The notes under the pieces are model-generated. The model saw only the letters and a list, made by a program, of their open reading frames with translations. It searched no databases and was not told the origin of the DNA. Both the position numbers and the translations under genes were made by a program. From an uncultured Pirellulaceae bacterium (GTDB lineage: Bacteria; Planctomycetota; Planctomycetia; Pirellulales; Pirellulaceae): 43,693 nt of DNA. Shown here piece by piece: positions 34,286-43,693 of this stretch; position 1 is the first letter of the stretch, and each line of letters begins with the position of its first letter. Location: assembly GCA_938083195.1 (NCBI GenBank), contig CALKCK010000028.1, forward strand, positions 1-43,693. The letters are read 5' to 3'.

Positions 34286-37200
34286 ATGAAGATAAGATTG
34301 AGCCTTTTCTGCATTGCCTTGGCAATCATTGCCTGTAACATCGCAGATGCTCAGATAATGCAATCAATGCATGACGGAGCATCTGCCCAATCGGTTTATC
34401 AGCCAGTCCAAGGTGACTTGTTGAGCCCCACCACCAATGGGATACCGGGAAGGTTATGGTTTGAAACTAACTTGGCAGACCAAGGCCTCGGTTGGAGTGG
34501 AACCTATTTCACGATAGGCGGTAAAACCCGCTTGTTTGAAGACAGGTTCGACGGCCGTTGGTTGTTGGAAAGCCAGATTCACTACAATATAAGCGAGGGC
34601 GGCGGTGCCTTCGCCAACATTGGTGTGGAACGCGTATTTTCAATCCCGGCTGCGGAAGCTGATGTTAGCTTTGGCCTTTGGTACGACTACAACGGTGATC
34701 GAAAAGAAGACTTTTCGCACACCTTTCACCAAGTCGGTATCAGCGGAAAAATCAAAAAAGAAAAATGGGATCTGTTGGTCAACGGTTATTTGCCGACTGG
34801 CGTGCAGGACTATTCTTATGGCGATCCTCTTGGTCTTGATTGCTTTGTGGGCAACGAGATCGTCATCATCCCAGGAATTGACAGTGCCTTATCGGGTTTC
34901 GATGTGACTCTCCGAACACGGCCGAGACAACTTGCTGGGGTCAATGGTTTCCTTGACATCGGTGGCTATGGATACAATTCAGACTTGATTGACTCATTCG
35001 GTGGTGGAAAAATCCGATTGGGTTTTCAAGGCACTCGAGGCATGATGGTGAATCTTGAAGTGAATCAAGACGATCGATTTAACACAACGGGTGTGGTTGG
35101 TTTAGGTTGGGTCTTTGGGCAAAACGCTGGCGGTCGTGGAAGCGAGTACGCTGGGCTTGGTCGAGACCTGGAAACGTCGGTTCGAAACGATCACATCGTT
35201 GTATTTAACCAAGATGTAGTTTTGGCAATGGATCCAACGACTGGTGCGGCTTACAACGTCATTCATGTTGATAACAATGCCGATGCTGCTTTTGAAGACG
35301 GTACAGCGGAACGTCCTTACACGACACTACTTGCAGCTCAAAACTTGAGTGCTGAGGGCGATGTCATCTTGGTTAATTCGGGTGACGGAACTGATCGAAA
35401 CATGGATGCAGGGATCCAGTTGCAGGATAACCAGCGGTTGTGGGGTAATGGGCAGGCAATCTTGATTCCAATTCAAAATGGCGAGTTCTTTGAACTTTGC
35501 ACTAACCCTCTTGGAGTCACACCAACCATTTCGAATGCTGGTGGATTTGCGGTTGTTACTTTAGCTGACAACAACGATGTTGCTGGAATTAACATTGACG
35601 CAACGGGCGCTCAATTTGGTATCTTCGGTAATGGCCAGGGAACCAGTGTTCGAGATAACACGATTTCTGGGGCAGACTCACACGGTGTCTTCCTGTCGGG
35701 TGTCACAGGCGATGTTAACATTGCTAGAAACCTGCTAGACAACAACGATGGAAGTGGTTTGTTCATTCGCAACGCACTTGATACAACCCAAGACATCGTC
35801 ATCGAAGAGAACATTGCAACGAACAACTTCCTCGACGGTATCCAGATGCGGAACTACGATCCCGCATCACTCATGATTCTTAGTAACACGACGGATAACA
35901 ATCTGAGAAGTGGTCTTCACCTTGAAAACTACGCGAACACGACTGGAGCTGGGATTGCAATCCAGAACCAAACTTCGACTGGAAATGCTAGTCATGGTGT
36001 TCACATGAATCAGGGTTTGGGTAGCTTCACTCTACTGGACTCCAATATCACTGGAAATAACGGAGCTGGTTTGTTGCTTGAGAACTGGCAGACTGCTGAT
36101 CCAGATTTCATCAACATTGCAACGACAGAAGAAGGCACAAGTACGATTTCTAACAACGGTGCCTTCGCCAACATTCAGATCTTTATGAATAACGGTGGCG
36201 AACGAGCTAAGGTTAATATTGCTAACCAAACTTTGAGCGGCGGCGTCCGCGGTGTTGCTGCTCGAATCGAAGGTGTTGATGGAGTGGGTGCTCGCACGAC
36301 ACTTGGAATCAATATCGCCAGCACCAATGAGATTGATGGTAACGTTAACGATGGTATTAATCTCAGTGCAATCAACAGTGGTCTGATCGAAGCGACCATT
36401 GGAGACGAAGACAGTGCTCTGCCTATGACGATTCTTGATAACGCCATCGGCGGTGGCAACGGTATCTCTCTGGTAGCTCAGGGAATCAACGGTCAGCCGC
36501 AGGGTGAGATTCAGGCGAGCATTAGAAACGTAGATATCAACAATGCCATCAGTCGAATCATCGTCCCGGGTGGAACTGACATCATCGTTCCAACGACAGG
36601 TATTTTGGTCGACAGTAGCGGGAACGCTCTTGTGGGTGTTGATATCAAGGATGTATCGATTGGAGCTCCAGGAGCTGCCGGTGATCGGACTACTCAGCGT
36701 GGTATCGCGATGGACTTCAGCAACAACGGTTCTGAGTTGATCAACCGAGTTGGAATCGATGATGTGACAATTTTCTCCAACACAGCGATTACACTGGACA
36801 CAGGGTTTGATACTTACACCGATTTGACAGTGGAGAATTCAACGCTTCGTTCTAACGGCCCGCAAAGTGTTGGCGGTCGAGCTGATAACACTCCCTTCGT
36901 TGGTGGTCCAACGGTTGGTATCGATATCAATGCTCAGGGACGCGGGGTGTTCACTGGACAGTTCAATGCCCTGTTGCCAAACTTGCCAATCGAATACGGA
37001 TTCTTAACTCAGGTGTCAGACGGAGATCTTGATAACTTGACCAAAGTCACTTTGGAAAACAACTCGATTCGAGACTTCGTTCTCAACGGAGTTGATATTT
37101 CGGCTCAGGGTGACGCACAAATGTTGGTTGACGTAACTGGAAACGATATTTCAAACAACGGTGCTGGGCTTAATAATCATCCAGCGGATAACCCAGCGTT

Positions 37201-37888
37201 CCCACTGGGAACTACGGCTGATCCGGATCAGTTGTTCTACTTGGATGGTTTGAATATCGATGCCTTGGATGACTCAACTATCTCGACCAACATTGTCAGC
37301 AACTTCTTTGTTGATAACTTTGAGCGAGGAGTTAGCTTGAATACGTTTAACTCAGCTACGATCAACGCCTTCATGGATAACAACACGTTCTTTGGTAACG
37401 ATCGAGGTTCGGAAGACTATACGTTGCCAAGACTTGGAACCGGTATTTTCGAAGGACCAAGAACTGCTCTCAATACAGCGGGTGAGTTTGCGATCGAAGC
37501 GATCAACAACGAAGAGTTCTATATTCGGGACTACGAGAGCCGGATCTTTGTTAACGGTAACGGAGACCCTGCAACTTTGGGTGGAGCGGATCTTCCGGCC
37601 GACACCCCGGGTATCCTTTTCCCAATCAATGCAGGGTTTGACATCTTCGGATTCCCAGTGGCATTCGGAACTGCGGATCTGAACCTGTCGATGACAAGCA
37701 ACGCTCTGCAGTTACCCATTCCTGACTTCCAGAACTTTGCTGTTCCACCGGGAGATTTCACTCTCGGACTTGACGGCCTGACAAATGGTTTCACTGGTCC
37801 ATTCTTTGGTGTCTCTGACACTGGGTTTGGTGCGACAATCGTCTTGATTGGAAATGAAGAAGCCTTCTTCAACGGCCAAGGGTTCTAA
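34286..37888 (+). CDS. Large exported protein: N-terminal barrel-like domain plus C-terminal beta-helix
   Basis: 1200 residues. Signal peptide 1-22 (LSLFCIALAIIACNIADA), start fixed by GGGAG six bases upstream. Residues about 50-285 show alternating strands (GGGAFANIGVERVFS, ADVSFGLWYDYNGDRK, KIRLGFQGTRGMMVNLEVNQ, GVVGLGWVFG) like an outer-membrane or inverse-autotransporter barrel. From about 325 (YNVIHVDNNADA, DGTAERPYTTL) to about 1110 the sequence is a repetitive right-handed parallel beta-helix (NosD/pectate-lyase type), with recurring Asn-rich turns such as DNTISGADSHGVFLSG, ITGNNGAGLLLEN and ENIATNNFLDGIQMRN. No catalytic residues of polysaccharide lyases are obvious. The order barrel first, passenger second recalls intimin-like inverse autotransporters. 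A surface adhesin is likely but inferred. Followed by a strong terminator. Confidence 0.87.
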   Translation: MKIRLSLFCIALAIIACNIADAQIMQSMHDGASAQSVYQPVQGDLLSPTTNGIPGRLWFETNLADQGLGWSGTYFTIGGKTRLFEDRFDGRWLLESQIHYNISEGGGAFANIGVERVFSIPAAEADVSFGLWYDYNGDRKEDFSHTFHQVGISGKIKKEKWDLLVNGYLPTGVQDYSYGDPLGLDCFVGNEIVIIPGIDSALSGFDVTLRTRPRQLAGVNGFLDIGGYGYNSDLIDSFGGGKIRLGFQGTRGMMVNLEVNQDDRFNTTGVVGLGWVFGQNAGGRGSEYAGLGRDLETSVRNDHIVVFNQDVVLAMDPTTGAAYNVIHVDNNADAAFEDGTAERPYTTLLAAQNLSAEGDVILVNSGDGTDRNMDAGIQLQDNQRLWGNGQAILIPIQNGEFFELCTNPLGVTPTISNAGGFAVVTLADNNDVAGINIDATGAQFGIFGNGQGTSVRDNTISGADSHGVFLSGVTGDVNIARNLLDNNDGSGLFIRNALDTTQDIVIEENIATNNFLDGIQMRNYDPASLMILSNTTDNNLRSGLHLENYANTTGAGIAIQNQTSTGNASHGVHMNQGLGSFTLLDSNITGNNGAGLLLENWQTADPDFINIATTEEGTSTISNNGAFANIQIFMNNGGERAKVNIANQTLSGGVRGVAARIEGVDGVGARTTLGINIASTNEIDGNVNDGINLSAINSGLIEATIGDEDSALPMTILDNAIGGGNGISLVAQGINGQPQGEIQASIRNVDINNAISRIIVPGGTDIIVPTTGILVDSSGNALVGVDIKDVSIGAPGAAGDRTTQRGIAMDFSNNGSELINRVGIDDVTIFSNTAITLDTGFDTYTDLTVENSTLRSNGPQSVGGRADNTPFVGGPTVGIDINAQGRGVFTGQFNALLPNLPIEYGFLTQVSDGDLDNLTKVTLENNSIRDFVLNGVDISAQGDAQMLVDVTGNDISNNGAGLNNHPADNPAFPLGTTADPDQLFYLDGLNIDALDDSTISTNIVSNFFVDNFERGVSLNTFNSATINAFMDNNTFFGNDRGSEDYTLPRLGTGIFEGPRTALNTAGEFAIEAINNEEFYIRDYESRIFVNGNGDPATLGGADLPADTPGILFPINAGFDIFGFPVAFGTADLNLSMTSNALQLPIPDFQNFAVPPGDFTLGLDGLTNGFTGPFFGVSDTGFGATIVLIGNEEAFFNGQGF

Positions 37889-37927
37889 TCAGGGACGTCC
37901 TCCAGCTCTTGGGGGAATTGAAAATAC

Positions 37928-37966
37928 AACGGGAACCAGTCATGTACTGGTTCCCGTTTTTTTTTT
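37928..37966 (+). terminator. Intrinsic terminator of the beta-helix gene
   Basis: Perfect 13-bp stem AACGGGAACCAGT (37928-37940) with ACTGGTTCCCGTT (37946-37958), loop CATGT, then T run to 37966. Confidence 0.95.
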
Positions 37967-38077
37967 GCCTATTATTAATTGGGGTCTGAACTGACTTAAA
38001 TGCTAGCAGTAATTGCGCAGCAAAAATGTCACACAATTGTTATCTTTCTAGCAAGCATAGTTTTTAGGAGTTGGCGG

Positions 38078-39169
38078 TTGAAGATATTGCAGGTCATTTC
38101 GGGGAAGACGGTCAATGGAGCGATGACTTATTGTAAGTTTGTTTCCGAACAGCTGACTGCGATAGGCCACGAAGTTACGATTCTTGGGCGACCGGATAGC
38201 TGGATCAGAGATAATGTTGATCCAAGCATTCAGTTTTTGGCATCGGAATTGTCGCGAAGTCCTTCGGAGATTGGTCGAGTTGCCAAATGGGTTAGAGCCA
38301 ATCAGATCGATGTCGTACACACCCACATGAGCCGAGGGCATGCCTTCGGTGTTCTCTTGCGCTTGATGACGGGAGTGCCGGTGGTTGCGACGGCCCATAA
38401 CCAATCATTCCAACTCCATTGGCGGATGAATAACTATGTGATTGCGAATTCTCAGGCGACTTACAACTATCAACGTCGCATCAATCGTGTTGCGAATCGT
38501 CAAATGGAAACGGTGCATTGCTTCACTGATCTCGAGCGATTCAAGCATGTAAAGCCTTTAGATGTCACGATTGTGAGACGTCAGATGCGATTGAAGGGCA
38601 ATGAGTTCTTGGTCGGCGTTGTTGGCGAGGTGGTCGCTAGGAAAGGGCATCTCTATTTGTTTGAGGCTTTGTCCAGAGTCGTCAAGGAAATTCCCAACCT
38701 AAAGTTGGTATTGCTAGGGCGGTTCAATCGGAATGAGGCGTATGTAAAAAAGTTACGCGCGATCCAATTGCGTGACAAGATATTTTGTCACGTTAAATGG
38801 CTTGGATTGAGGTGGAATATTCCAGATTTTATGGCGGCATTTGATTTGACAGTAGTGCCATCTGTAGAAGAACCACTGGGTCTGGTTGCATTGGAGTCCA
38901 TGGCGGCAGGAACGCCGGTAGTGGCCTCGCGTACCGGTGGACTTCCGGAGATTGTTCGTCCGGGTGAGAATGGTTGGCTAGTGCCTCCCAAAGATCCGGT
39001 GGCGCTTGCGGATGCAATCATCAAGATGGCGACGGTTTCAGAATTGGAACGTCAGCGATTAGGAGAGAATGGTCGGCAAATGGTTCAAGCTGAATTCGAT
39101 CCTCAGTTATTAACGCGCCAAGTTGAGAATGTCTTTCAACGGGTGGTTGCAACACGTCGCGCCGCTTAA
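38078..39169 (+). CDS. Glycosyltransferase, family 4 (GT-B fold)
   Basis: Transfers a sugar from a nucleotide-sugar donor, retaining type; likely in cell-surface polysaccharide or lipid-linked glycan synthesis, cytoplasmic face of the membrane. 363 residues from TTG 38078 (read as Met: MKILQVISGKTVNG). AGGAG at 38066-38070 lies seven bases upstream and the resulting start matches the family, so I prefer it over the ATG at 38000 that adds 26 residues. N-terminal domain has VVHTHMSRGHAFG; the C-terminal donor domain has GVVGEVVARKGHLYLFEAL, the ExE-type EEPLGLVALESMAAGTPVVA, and TGGLPEIVRPGENGWLV. Acceptor and donor unknown. No other glycan genes adjoin. Confidence 0.92.
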   Translation: MKILQVISGKTVNGAMTYCKFVSEQLTAIGHEVTILGRPDSWIRDNVDPSIQFLASELSRSPSEIGRVAKWVRANQIDVVHTHMSRGHAFGVLLRLMTGVPVVATAHNQSFQLHWRMNNYVIANSQATYNYQRRINRVANRQMETVHCFTDLERFKHVKPLDVTIVRRQMRLKGNEFLVGVVGEVVARKGHLYLFEALSRVVKEIPNLKLVLLGRFNRNEAYVKKLRAIQLRDKIFCHVKWLGLRWNIPDFMAAFDLTVVPSVEEPLGLVALESMAAGTPVVASRTGGLPEIVRPGENGWLVPPKDPVALADAIIKMATVSELERQRLGENGRQMVQAEFDPQLLTRQVENVFQRVVATRRAA

Positions 39170-39336
39170 GAGGGGTGGCATAGCTGTTTTGGTTTGAGTT
39201 AATCGGGATAAAAAGAAACGTTTTTTGGCGGCGAATGGAGTAGGCTAGCTTTTCATTAAATACGTTGGTCGACGGCGATCGAATTCGCGACCCTCGTTTC
39301 TGAATCTTGGCGAATTTAAATATTGGGTGATTAGTA

Positions 39337-41700
39337 GTGGAAGATATCCGTAAAAAGCCCTCATTTACTTTGGATGATGCAGCTAGTATCGCGGGGGAGC
39401 ACTTTGGGATCTTTGGGGTTGCGACCGCGTTGCCTGGAGAGCGGGATCAGAATTTTAAAATCACCGCGAAGGTTGGTGAATTCGTAATAAAAATTTCCAA
39501 CCCAGATGCTTCAGTAAATGTTTTGGCATTGGAAAACGCGGCGATTCAGATTGCTGGTGGATTAGCAGATTCTGAGCCGCATGCATTTGAGGTTCCAAAA
39601 TTGATTCGCTCAAAAGCGGGAAGCACGATCGTGGCGGTTCAGAGCAGTGCTAAACAAATTTGTCAGGTTCGCTGTATTAGTTTCCTGAAGGGGGTTCCCT
39701 TAGCGGAGTTTGAACATCACTCCCCTGCCCTGATTAGAGAACTTGGGCGGCAGCTTGGTTCATTGGATAAGAGTCTCACCTCGCTTAATAGCAGTGTCGC
39801 TGCTCAGCGAAATTTAAAATGGGACCTTCTAAATGCAGCGGAGATCGTTAAGGCAATTGGGCCAAAGTTTGAAGACGTTGAGAAGCGGACGCTGTTGGGT
39901 ACTTTTGTTGCCCACTACCAAAGAATTGAGTCGCGGATTGATTCACTCCCTCGCTCTGTCATTCACAATGATGCCAACGACTATAATATATTGGTTTATC
40001 AGGATGCAAAGACGAATCAGGCACTCATTGGTTTGATTGATTTTGGTGACGTTTTGTTTTCGCATACTGTTTTTGATCTCGCGATTTGCGGTGCCTATAT
40101 TATTCTTGAGAAAGAGGATCCCGTTTCGGCGATTTGCGAATTAGTCACTGGTTATCACGAGATTTCTCGATTGAGCGAACTTGAGTTGTCGGTGCTGTTC
40201 CCGTTGATATGTATGCGACTTTGCCAGAGTGTTTGTTTAGCTTTTGAGCAGCATGCGCTGCAGCCAGACAACGAGTATCTTCGAATTTCGGAAGCACCTG
40301 CGTGGGCGGCGCTTGAGGTGGCTGGCACGCTCGATGTCTCGACAGTTCATTCCAAGTTGTCCCAAGCCTGTGGTGGCGTTGCGGTGCAAAACACCTCGGG
40401 TGACTCACTCAGTTCTGATGATATTGAGAGACTGCGGAACCAGCATGTTGCCCCCTCGTTGAGTTTGGCTTACGAACGACCTTTGCATTTCGTCCGTGGC
40501 AGCGGTCAATATTTATTTGACGCTTCCGACGTGACGTATCTCGATTGCGTCAATAACGTTTGCCATGTTGGGCATTGTCGGCCTGAGGTTGTTGATGCGG
40601 CAGCGCTGCAAATGGGGTTGCTAAATACCAATACGCGGTATCTGCATGAAAATATTGTTCGCTATGGCGAGCGATTAGCTGCAACACTGCCTGACGGTCT
40701 GGAGGTTTGCTACTTTGTTAATTCTGGCAGTGAAGCAAACGATTTAGCCGTTCGACTTGCGAGGGCGTTTCGCGCTCATCAGGATTTCGTCGTCATTGAT
40801 CATGCCTATCATGGGCATGTTAGTTCGCTGATCGACTTAAGTCCTTACAAGTTTGATCGCGCAGGTGGAGCGGGCAAGCCTCCTGGAACACACGTGGTTC
40901 CAATTCCTGACGGTTACCGGGGGACCTATAAAACGCACGAACCTGAGTGTGGCGCTGCGTATGCTGCCATGGCCAATCAGGTTCTAGATGTGGCAACCTC
41001 CGGGGGCCGTACCATCGCGGGCTGTCTTGTTGAGTCAATACTTGGATGTGGAGGTCAGGTGCCTTTGCCGGTGGGCTACCTGGAGCGTTTGTACGCCAAA
41101 GTAAGGCAGCATGGCGGCCTGTGTATTGCAGATGAAGTTCAAGTTGGGTTCGGGCGAGTGGGGTCTCATTTTTGGGGGTTCGAGCAACACAATGTCGTCC
41201 CTGATATTGTGACCATGGGAAAACCAATTGGGAACGGGCATCCTCTCGGCGCTGTTGTGACGACGCGCGAGATTGCCGATGCGTTCGACAATGGAATGGA
41301 ATATTTCAATACATTTGGGGGGAACCCAGTCTCTTGTGCAGTTGGATTGGCTGTCCTCGACGTAATCGAAAAAGATCAGCTTCAGGGAACGGCGGCGAAA
41401 ATCGGAGACTGGTTGCTGGCTGAGATGGGGAAGCTGAAAGTTCAATTTCCCTGCATTGGCGACGTCCGTGGAAGCGGTCTGTTTCTTGGGATGGAACTGG
41501 TTCTCGATCACCATCTTTTGTTGCCTGCGACCGACCTTGCCAATGCGATTGTCGAACGCATGAAGGATCGCCGTATTTTATTGAGCACTGATGGACCCTA
41601 TGGAAATGTTATCAAGTTCAAGCCACCCATGGTCTTTACCGAGGGAGATGCTGAACGTCTCGTGACGACTTTGCGTGAGACTTTTGACGAGCTTGTCTAG
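39337..41700 (+). CDS. Fusion: aminoglycoside-phosphotransferase-like kinase + class III aminotransferase-like PLP enzyme
   Basis: 787 residues. Part 1 (about 10-340) is an APH/choline-kinase fold: Brenner motif [11 protein letters not shown] (H210, D212, N217) and LIDFGDV with D235. Part 2 (about 365-787) is a PLP fold-type I enzyme of class [38 protein letters not shown], and PLP-binding K629 in [13 protein letters not shown]. Known kinase and phospho-lyase pairs of this sort (human hydroxylysine kinase and 5-phosphohydroxylysine phospho-lyase, ethanolamine-phosphate phospho-lyase) suggest the kinase makes an O-phosphate that the PLP domain eliminates, but substrate is unknown. Some bacterial relatives have an M23 peptidase domain between these; here it is absent. 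Starts at GTG 39337. Stands alone. Confidence 0.9.
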   Translation: MEDIRKKPSFTLDDAASIAGEHFGIFGVATALPGERDQNFKITAKVGEFVIKISNPDASVNVLALENAAIQIAGGLADSEPHAFEVPKLIRSKAGSTIVAVQSSAKQICQVRCISFLKGVPLAEFEHHSPALIRELGRQLGSLDKSLTSLNSSVAAQRNLKWDLLNAAEIVKAIGPKFEDVEKRTLLGTFVAHYQRIESRIDSLPRSVIHNDANDYNILVYQDAKTNQALIGLIDFGDVLFSHTVFDLAICGAYIILEKEDPVSAICELVTGYHEISRLSELELSVLFPLICMRLCQSVCLAFEQHALQPDNEYLRISEAPAWAALEVAGTLDVSTVHSKLSQACGGVAVQNTSGDSLSSDDIERLRNQHVAPSLSLAYERPLHFVRGSGQYLFDASDVTYLDCVNNVCHVGHCRPEVVDAAALQMGLLNTNTRYLHENIVRYGERLAATLPDGLEVCYFVNSGSEANDLAVRLARAFRAHQDFVVIDHAYHGHVSSLIDLSPYKFDRAGGAGKPPGTHVVPIPDGYRGTYKTHEPECGAAYAAMANQVLDVATSGGRTIAGCLVESILGCGGQVPLPVGYLERLYAKVRQHGGLCIADEVQVGFGRVGSHFWGFEQHNVVPDIVTMGKPIGNGHPLGAVVTTREIADAFDNGMEYFNTFGGNPVSCAVGLAVLDVIEKDQLQGTAAKIGDWLLAEMGKLKVQFPCIGDVRGSGLFLGMELVLDHHLLLPATDLANAIVERMKDRRILLSTDGPYGNVIKFKPPMVFTEGDAERLVTTLRETFDELV

Positions 41701-42147
41701 GTTCTCTAAGGTGTTTTTCTAACGGAAAATGGGAGCTCAGTGCGATTGGCTCGTTTCAGCGGGCGCCTCTCCTATCTCGCCCACTTGAGTGTTGCCGTCT
41801 GAGCCTCGGATCACCTGGCTGCGAACTGGATTGTTCTTCCTTGGCTAATGTCTAAAAATTCTTGTAAATCGGGGTTTGTTCTGGTTCTATCTAGAAAATC
41901 TCGGAATCTGTTTCCAAGTCGGAGCTTTTCCCCTGTTTTTTTCTAATAGATTCGAAGCTCGTCCGTTTTGTAGTTACGCGGGGTTCCACAATTAGTAGAA
42001 AATCTCGTTATAATGCAGATGCGACGGGTGAAATCGGAAACAGAAGTTAGTCGCGAAACCCGTGAGTTGCATCCTGTCGCGGTAGTCTGGCGGAATAAAA
42101 GATTTCTACGAATCGTAATTTGGTTTGTCTGGTAAGGTAATTTAGCG
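41701..42147. other. Intergenic region upstream of the TGA-interrupted gene
   Basis: 447 bp with no gene seen. TAGAAAATCTCG occurs twice as a direct repeat (41892-41903 and 41996-42007), 104 bp apart. No terminator for the fusion gene recognised. Confidence 0.5.
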
Positions 42148-42912
42148 ATGAGTCGTAATTTTTCTCAATCGAGGATCAGTCTCATTTTTATGGGAATCTG
42201 CCTTGGTTTGGTGGCGAGGTACATTCTTGGTGCACCGGCAGAGGATGCATCACCCAAGATGGAAATTGACCGTCCATTCGATCCTGCTGTGGTTTCTGAT
42301 GATGTAGAAACGAAGGTTGGTGCTGTGGCTGGCGTTCGATCTAATGAGTTGCTGTCGGGTTTGGTGCCTCCCATTGTGTTACCGTCACAAGCAAATTCTC
42401 CGGTTTTAAAAGAGGGAAGGTATCAGGAGCAGTACTTTCCACAACAGAGTGCATTTTCCCATGGCGAGGCCGCCATGTTTGAGGCTCACGGGACCCAGTT
42501 ATGTGCTTCCGGATGTGCTGCGAGTCGGCATCCCACAGGTGAGCTTTCTGACGCCCGTTACTGGGAGTTAATTTCTCAGGTGGATAGTGGCCCCATGGCG
42601 GAGACGAATCAAGCACTCGAAGAATTGATATTCTTTGGCAGTCAAACGAGGCGGCAGATCAATGTAAATGGATTTGGCAATCTGGATTTTGGTTGGGCTG
42701 GATTTTTAGGAAAGCAGCTGGCTTGTTCCCATGCCAAGATTTCTATTCGGGTTACCGATGAAGAAGGGGTCGTGAGAACATGGGTCGAGCCAACACTTGT
42801 TCCGTTTGATCGTCGCCATGTTTTTGAAATGAAAACTAATTCCCTGCAACCTCTAGTCACTAGTGGAACCGTAAAACGTGTCGGATTGAATCACGCTTGG
42901 ATTCGTTTGTGA
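42148..42912 (+). CDS. Exported or membrane-anchored protein of unknown function, ending at an internal TGA
   Basis: 254 residues to the first stop. Residues about 10-30 (ISLIFMGICLGLVARYILGA) are a signal peptide or anchor. Residues 60-140 are polar with one Cys pair (QLCASGCAAS). Residues about 150-254 form a beta-rich domain (QINVNGFGNLDFGWAGFLGK, ISIRVTDEEGVVRTWVEP, TVKRVGLNHAWIRL). The TGA at 42910-42912 is followed in the same frame by 56 further sense codons that continue the beta-domain style, so the true gene probably ends at 43083 and is interrupted here. No family recognised. Next downstream is a DUF2330-like exported gene. Confidence 0.72.
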   Translation: MSRNFSQSRISLIFMGICLGLVARYILGAPAEDASPKMEIDRPFDPAVVSDDVETKVGAVAGVRSNELLSGLVPPIVLPSQANSPVLKEGRYQEQYFPQQSAFSHGEAAMFEAHGTQLCASGCAASRHPTGELSDARYWELISQVDSGPMAETNQALEELIFFGSQTRRQINVNGFGNLDFGWAGFLGKQLACSHAKISIRVTDEEGVVRTWVEPTLVPFDRRHVFEMKTNSLQPLVTSGTVKRVGLNHAWIRL

Positions 42913-43083
42913 CTCGAAGGTGTCCACTTTGTGGCAGGGCCGTGGTTCACGGTCCAGCGGGATGGAGAGGGTTGGCAGACGCTTGGGCAAGTTTGGATTA
43001 GCGATGGAGCCCAAGACTGCCAAGGGAAAATTGAAGTAAAAGTCGAATTAGAGCGAGTTGATGCCGCGTCTAAGGACAGCTAG
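42913..43083 (+). pseudogene. In-frame continuation of the preceding gene beyond TGA
   Basis: Read in the frame of the upstream gene, 56 sense codons follow the TGA: LEGVHFVAGPWFTVQRDGEG first, then a Trp/Val-rich strand segment ending in KVELERVDAASKDS and TAG (43081-43083). Composition and hydrophobic alternation match the upstream domain, and there is no start codon with a ribosome binding site near its beginning. Most simply, a CGA (or TGG) codon became TGA, or the base is a sequencing error. It is not independent of the 42148 gene. Confidence 0.55.
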
Positions 43084-43164
43084 TTGATTCAAATTGTGAT
43101 TGAATTTAGATAAAAGTGTATTAAGCGTAAACAAACTGATTTGTCATTTTAAGCAGGTTCAGTA

Positions 43165-43693
43165 ATGAAGAAACGAGACTTATTTACATTCTTTTTTTCA
43201 GTAATTGCGGGCTTGGTGATTCTGGCTCAAGTAAAAGCTGATCCCTGCGGAATGGTACCTCCCATTTTTACTGGAGATCAATCGCCCATCACACGTATTG
43301 GGTTACAGAAAACTTATGTATTTCATAAAGACGGGGTGGAGACGTTTGTGATTCGGCCCGGTTTTTCCGGGAACGTTGATAATTTTGGAATGTTAATTCC
43401 GTTTCCCAATCCGCCTGAGTTAAGGAAAGTTGCGGACGATACGTTTGAACAAATTGCCAATGCGATCGATCCGCCAGAAGTAGTTGTCGATTTGAGGTTC
43501 AAAATGCAGGGAAATCTTGCCGCCAACTTTGGAGGTGGGGTAAGATTCGCGGAGAGCGACAGAGCGCTGATGATGCGGAAGAATTCAGTGCAGGTGTTAA
43601 AGGAAGAAGCGGTCGGGATGTATGAGGTTGCTGTCCTCTCAGCCGGTTCGGCGGAAGCTCTCAAGAAATGGATGGATAAAAACAGCTATAAGT
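43165..43693 (+). CDS. DUF2330-like exported protein (3' end outside window)
   Basis: Open to the window end; 176 residues visible. Starts ATG 43165 with AGG ten bases upstream. Signal peptide 1-26 (LFTFFFSVIAGLVILAQVKA). The mature start DPCGMVPP, with an early Cys, then SPITRIGLQKTYVFHKDGVE, FVIRPGFSGNVDNFGMLIPF, PNPPELRKVADDTFEQI and the later LKKWMDKNSY are the conserved blocks I associate with DUF2330. That family has no assigned biochemical function. It follows the interrupted gene by 81 bp on the same strand, so the two may be an operon of exported proteins. Confidence 0.8.
   Translation, partial: MKKRDLFTFFFSVIAGLVILAQVKADPCGMVPPIFTGDQSPITRIGLQKTYVFHKDGVETFVIRPGFSGNVDNFGMLIPFPNPPELRKVADDTFEQIANAIDPPEVVVDLRFKMQGNLAANFGGGVRFAESDRALMMRKNSVQVLKEEAVGMYEVAVLSAGSAEALKKWMDKNSYK

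Noticed and set aside
38000..38077. Longer glycosyltransferase start at ATG 38000
   Set aside because: The added 26 residues are not family-like, while TTG 38078 has AGGAG seven bases upstream and gives the usual KILQVISG start.
1..43693. CRISPR array, insertion sequence, prophage or integron
   Set aside because: No regularly spaced direct repeats, transposase, integrase or phage structural genes were seen; the repeats present are short local duplications.

Overview
The window looks like a chromosomal segment of a planctomycete, most likely of the Pirellulaceae type. I infer this from protein style, not from any search. It combines housekeeping genes (ppdK, leuS, tyrS, lysC, aceE/aceF, map, holB, tmk, trpC) with exported proteins typical of that lineage: a Cys-rich protein with Tyr-Thr-Thr-Tyr-Arg-Pro blocks, a BBP7-like outer-membrane barrel, SH3-like secreted proteins and a giant beta-helix protein. 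Base composition is moderate. Genes are spread over both strands in short operons. I saw no phage, insertion sequence, CRISPR array, rRNA or tRNA. Layout: 2-2236 is the 3' part of ppdK, ending in an 18-bp tandem repeat that carries the stop codon, then a strong terminator. 2540-5815 holds a small TPR protein, rdgB (minus), trpC and a membrane-anchored coiled-coil protein. 5880-9887 is a leuS-mutY operon (minus). 10198-14353 carries map and two exported proteins of unknown function. 14391-16138 is a tmk-holB operon (minus). 16997-19572 holds the Cys-rich exported protein and, convergently, a sugar MFS transporter separated by a perfect terminator. 20341-24465 is the pyruvate dehydrogenase pair aceE-aceF behind a 768-bp upstream region. 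24611-27048 is a divergent pair, an outer-membrane barrel and an M8-like zinc metalloprotease. 27157-32400 (minus) contains a translationally coupled sugar ABC importer (permease, binding protein, permease; no ATPase) upstream of a four-ACT aspartate kinase. 32649-43693 carries tyrS, a 1200-residue barrel plus beta-helix protein, a family 4 glycosyltransferase with a TTG start, a kinase-aminotransferase fusion, a gene interrupted by an in-frame TGA, and the start of a DUF2330-like gene that runs off the window. Functionally, the central-carbon genes sit around pyruvate: PPDK interconverts PEP and pyruvate, and AceE/AceF convert pyruvate to acetyl-CoA. Two sugar uptake systems could feed them, but that link is inferred. 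Items most worth a second look are the in-frame TGA at 42910-42912, the short tandem duplications just downstream of several stop codons, a Glu at the expected catalytic Asp of MutY, two competing hairpins in the lysC leader, the kinase-aminotransferase fusion, and the barrel plus beta-helix surface protein. I found no clearly new multi-gene defence or mobile system.
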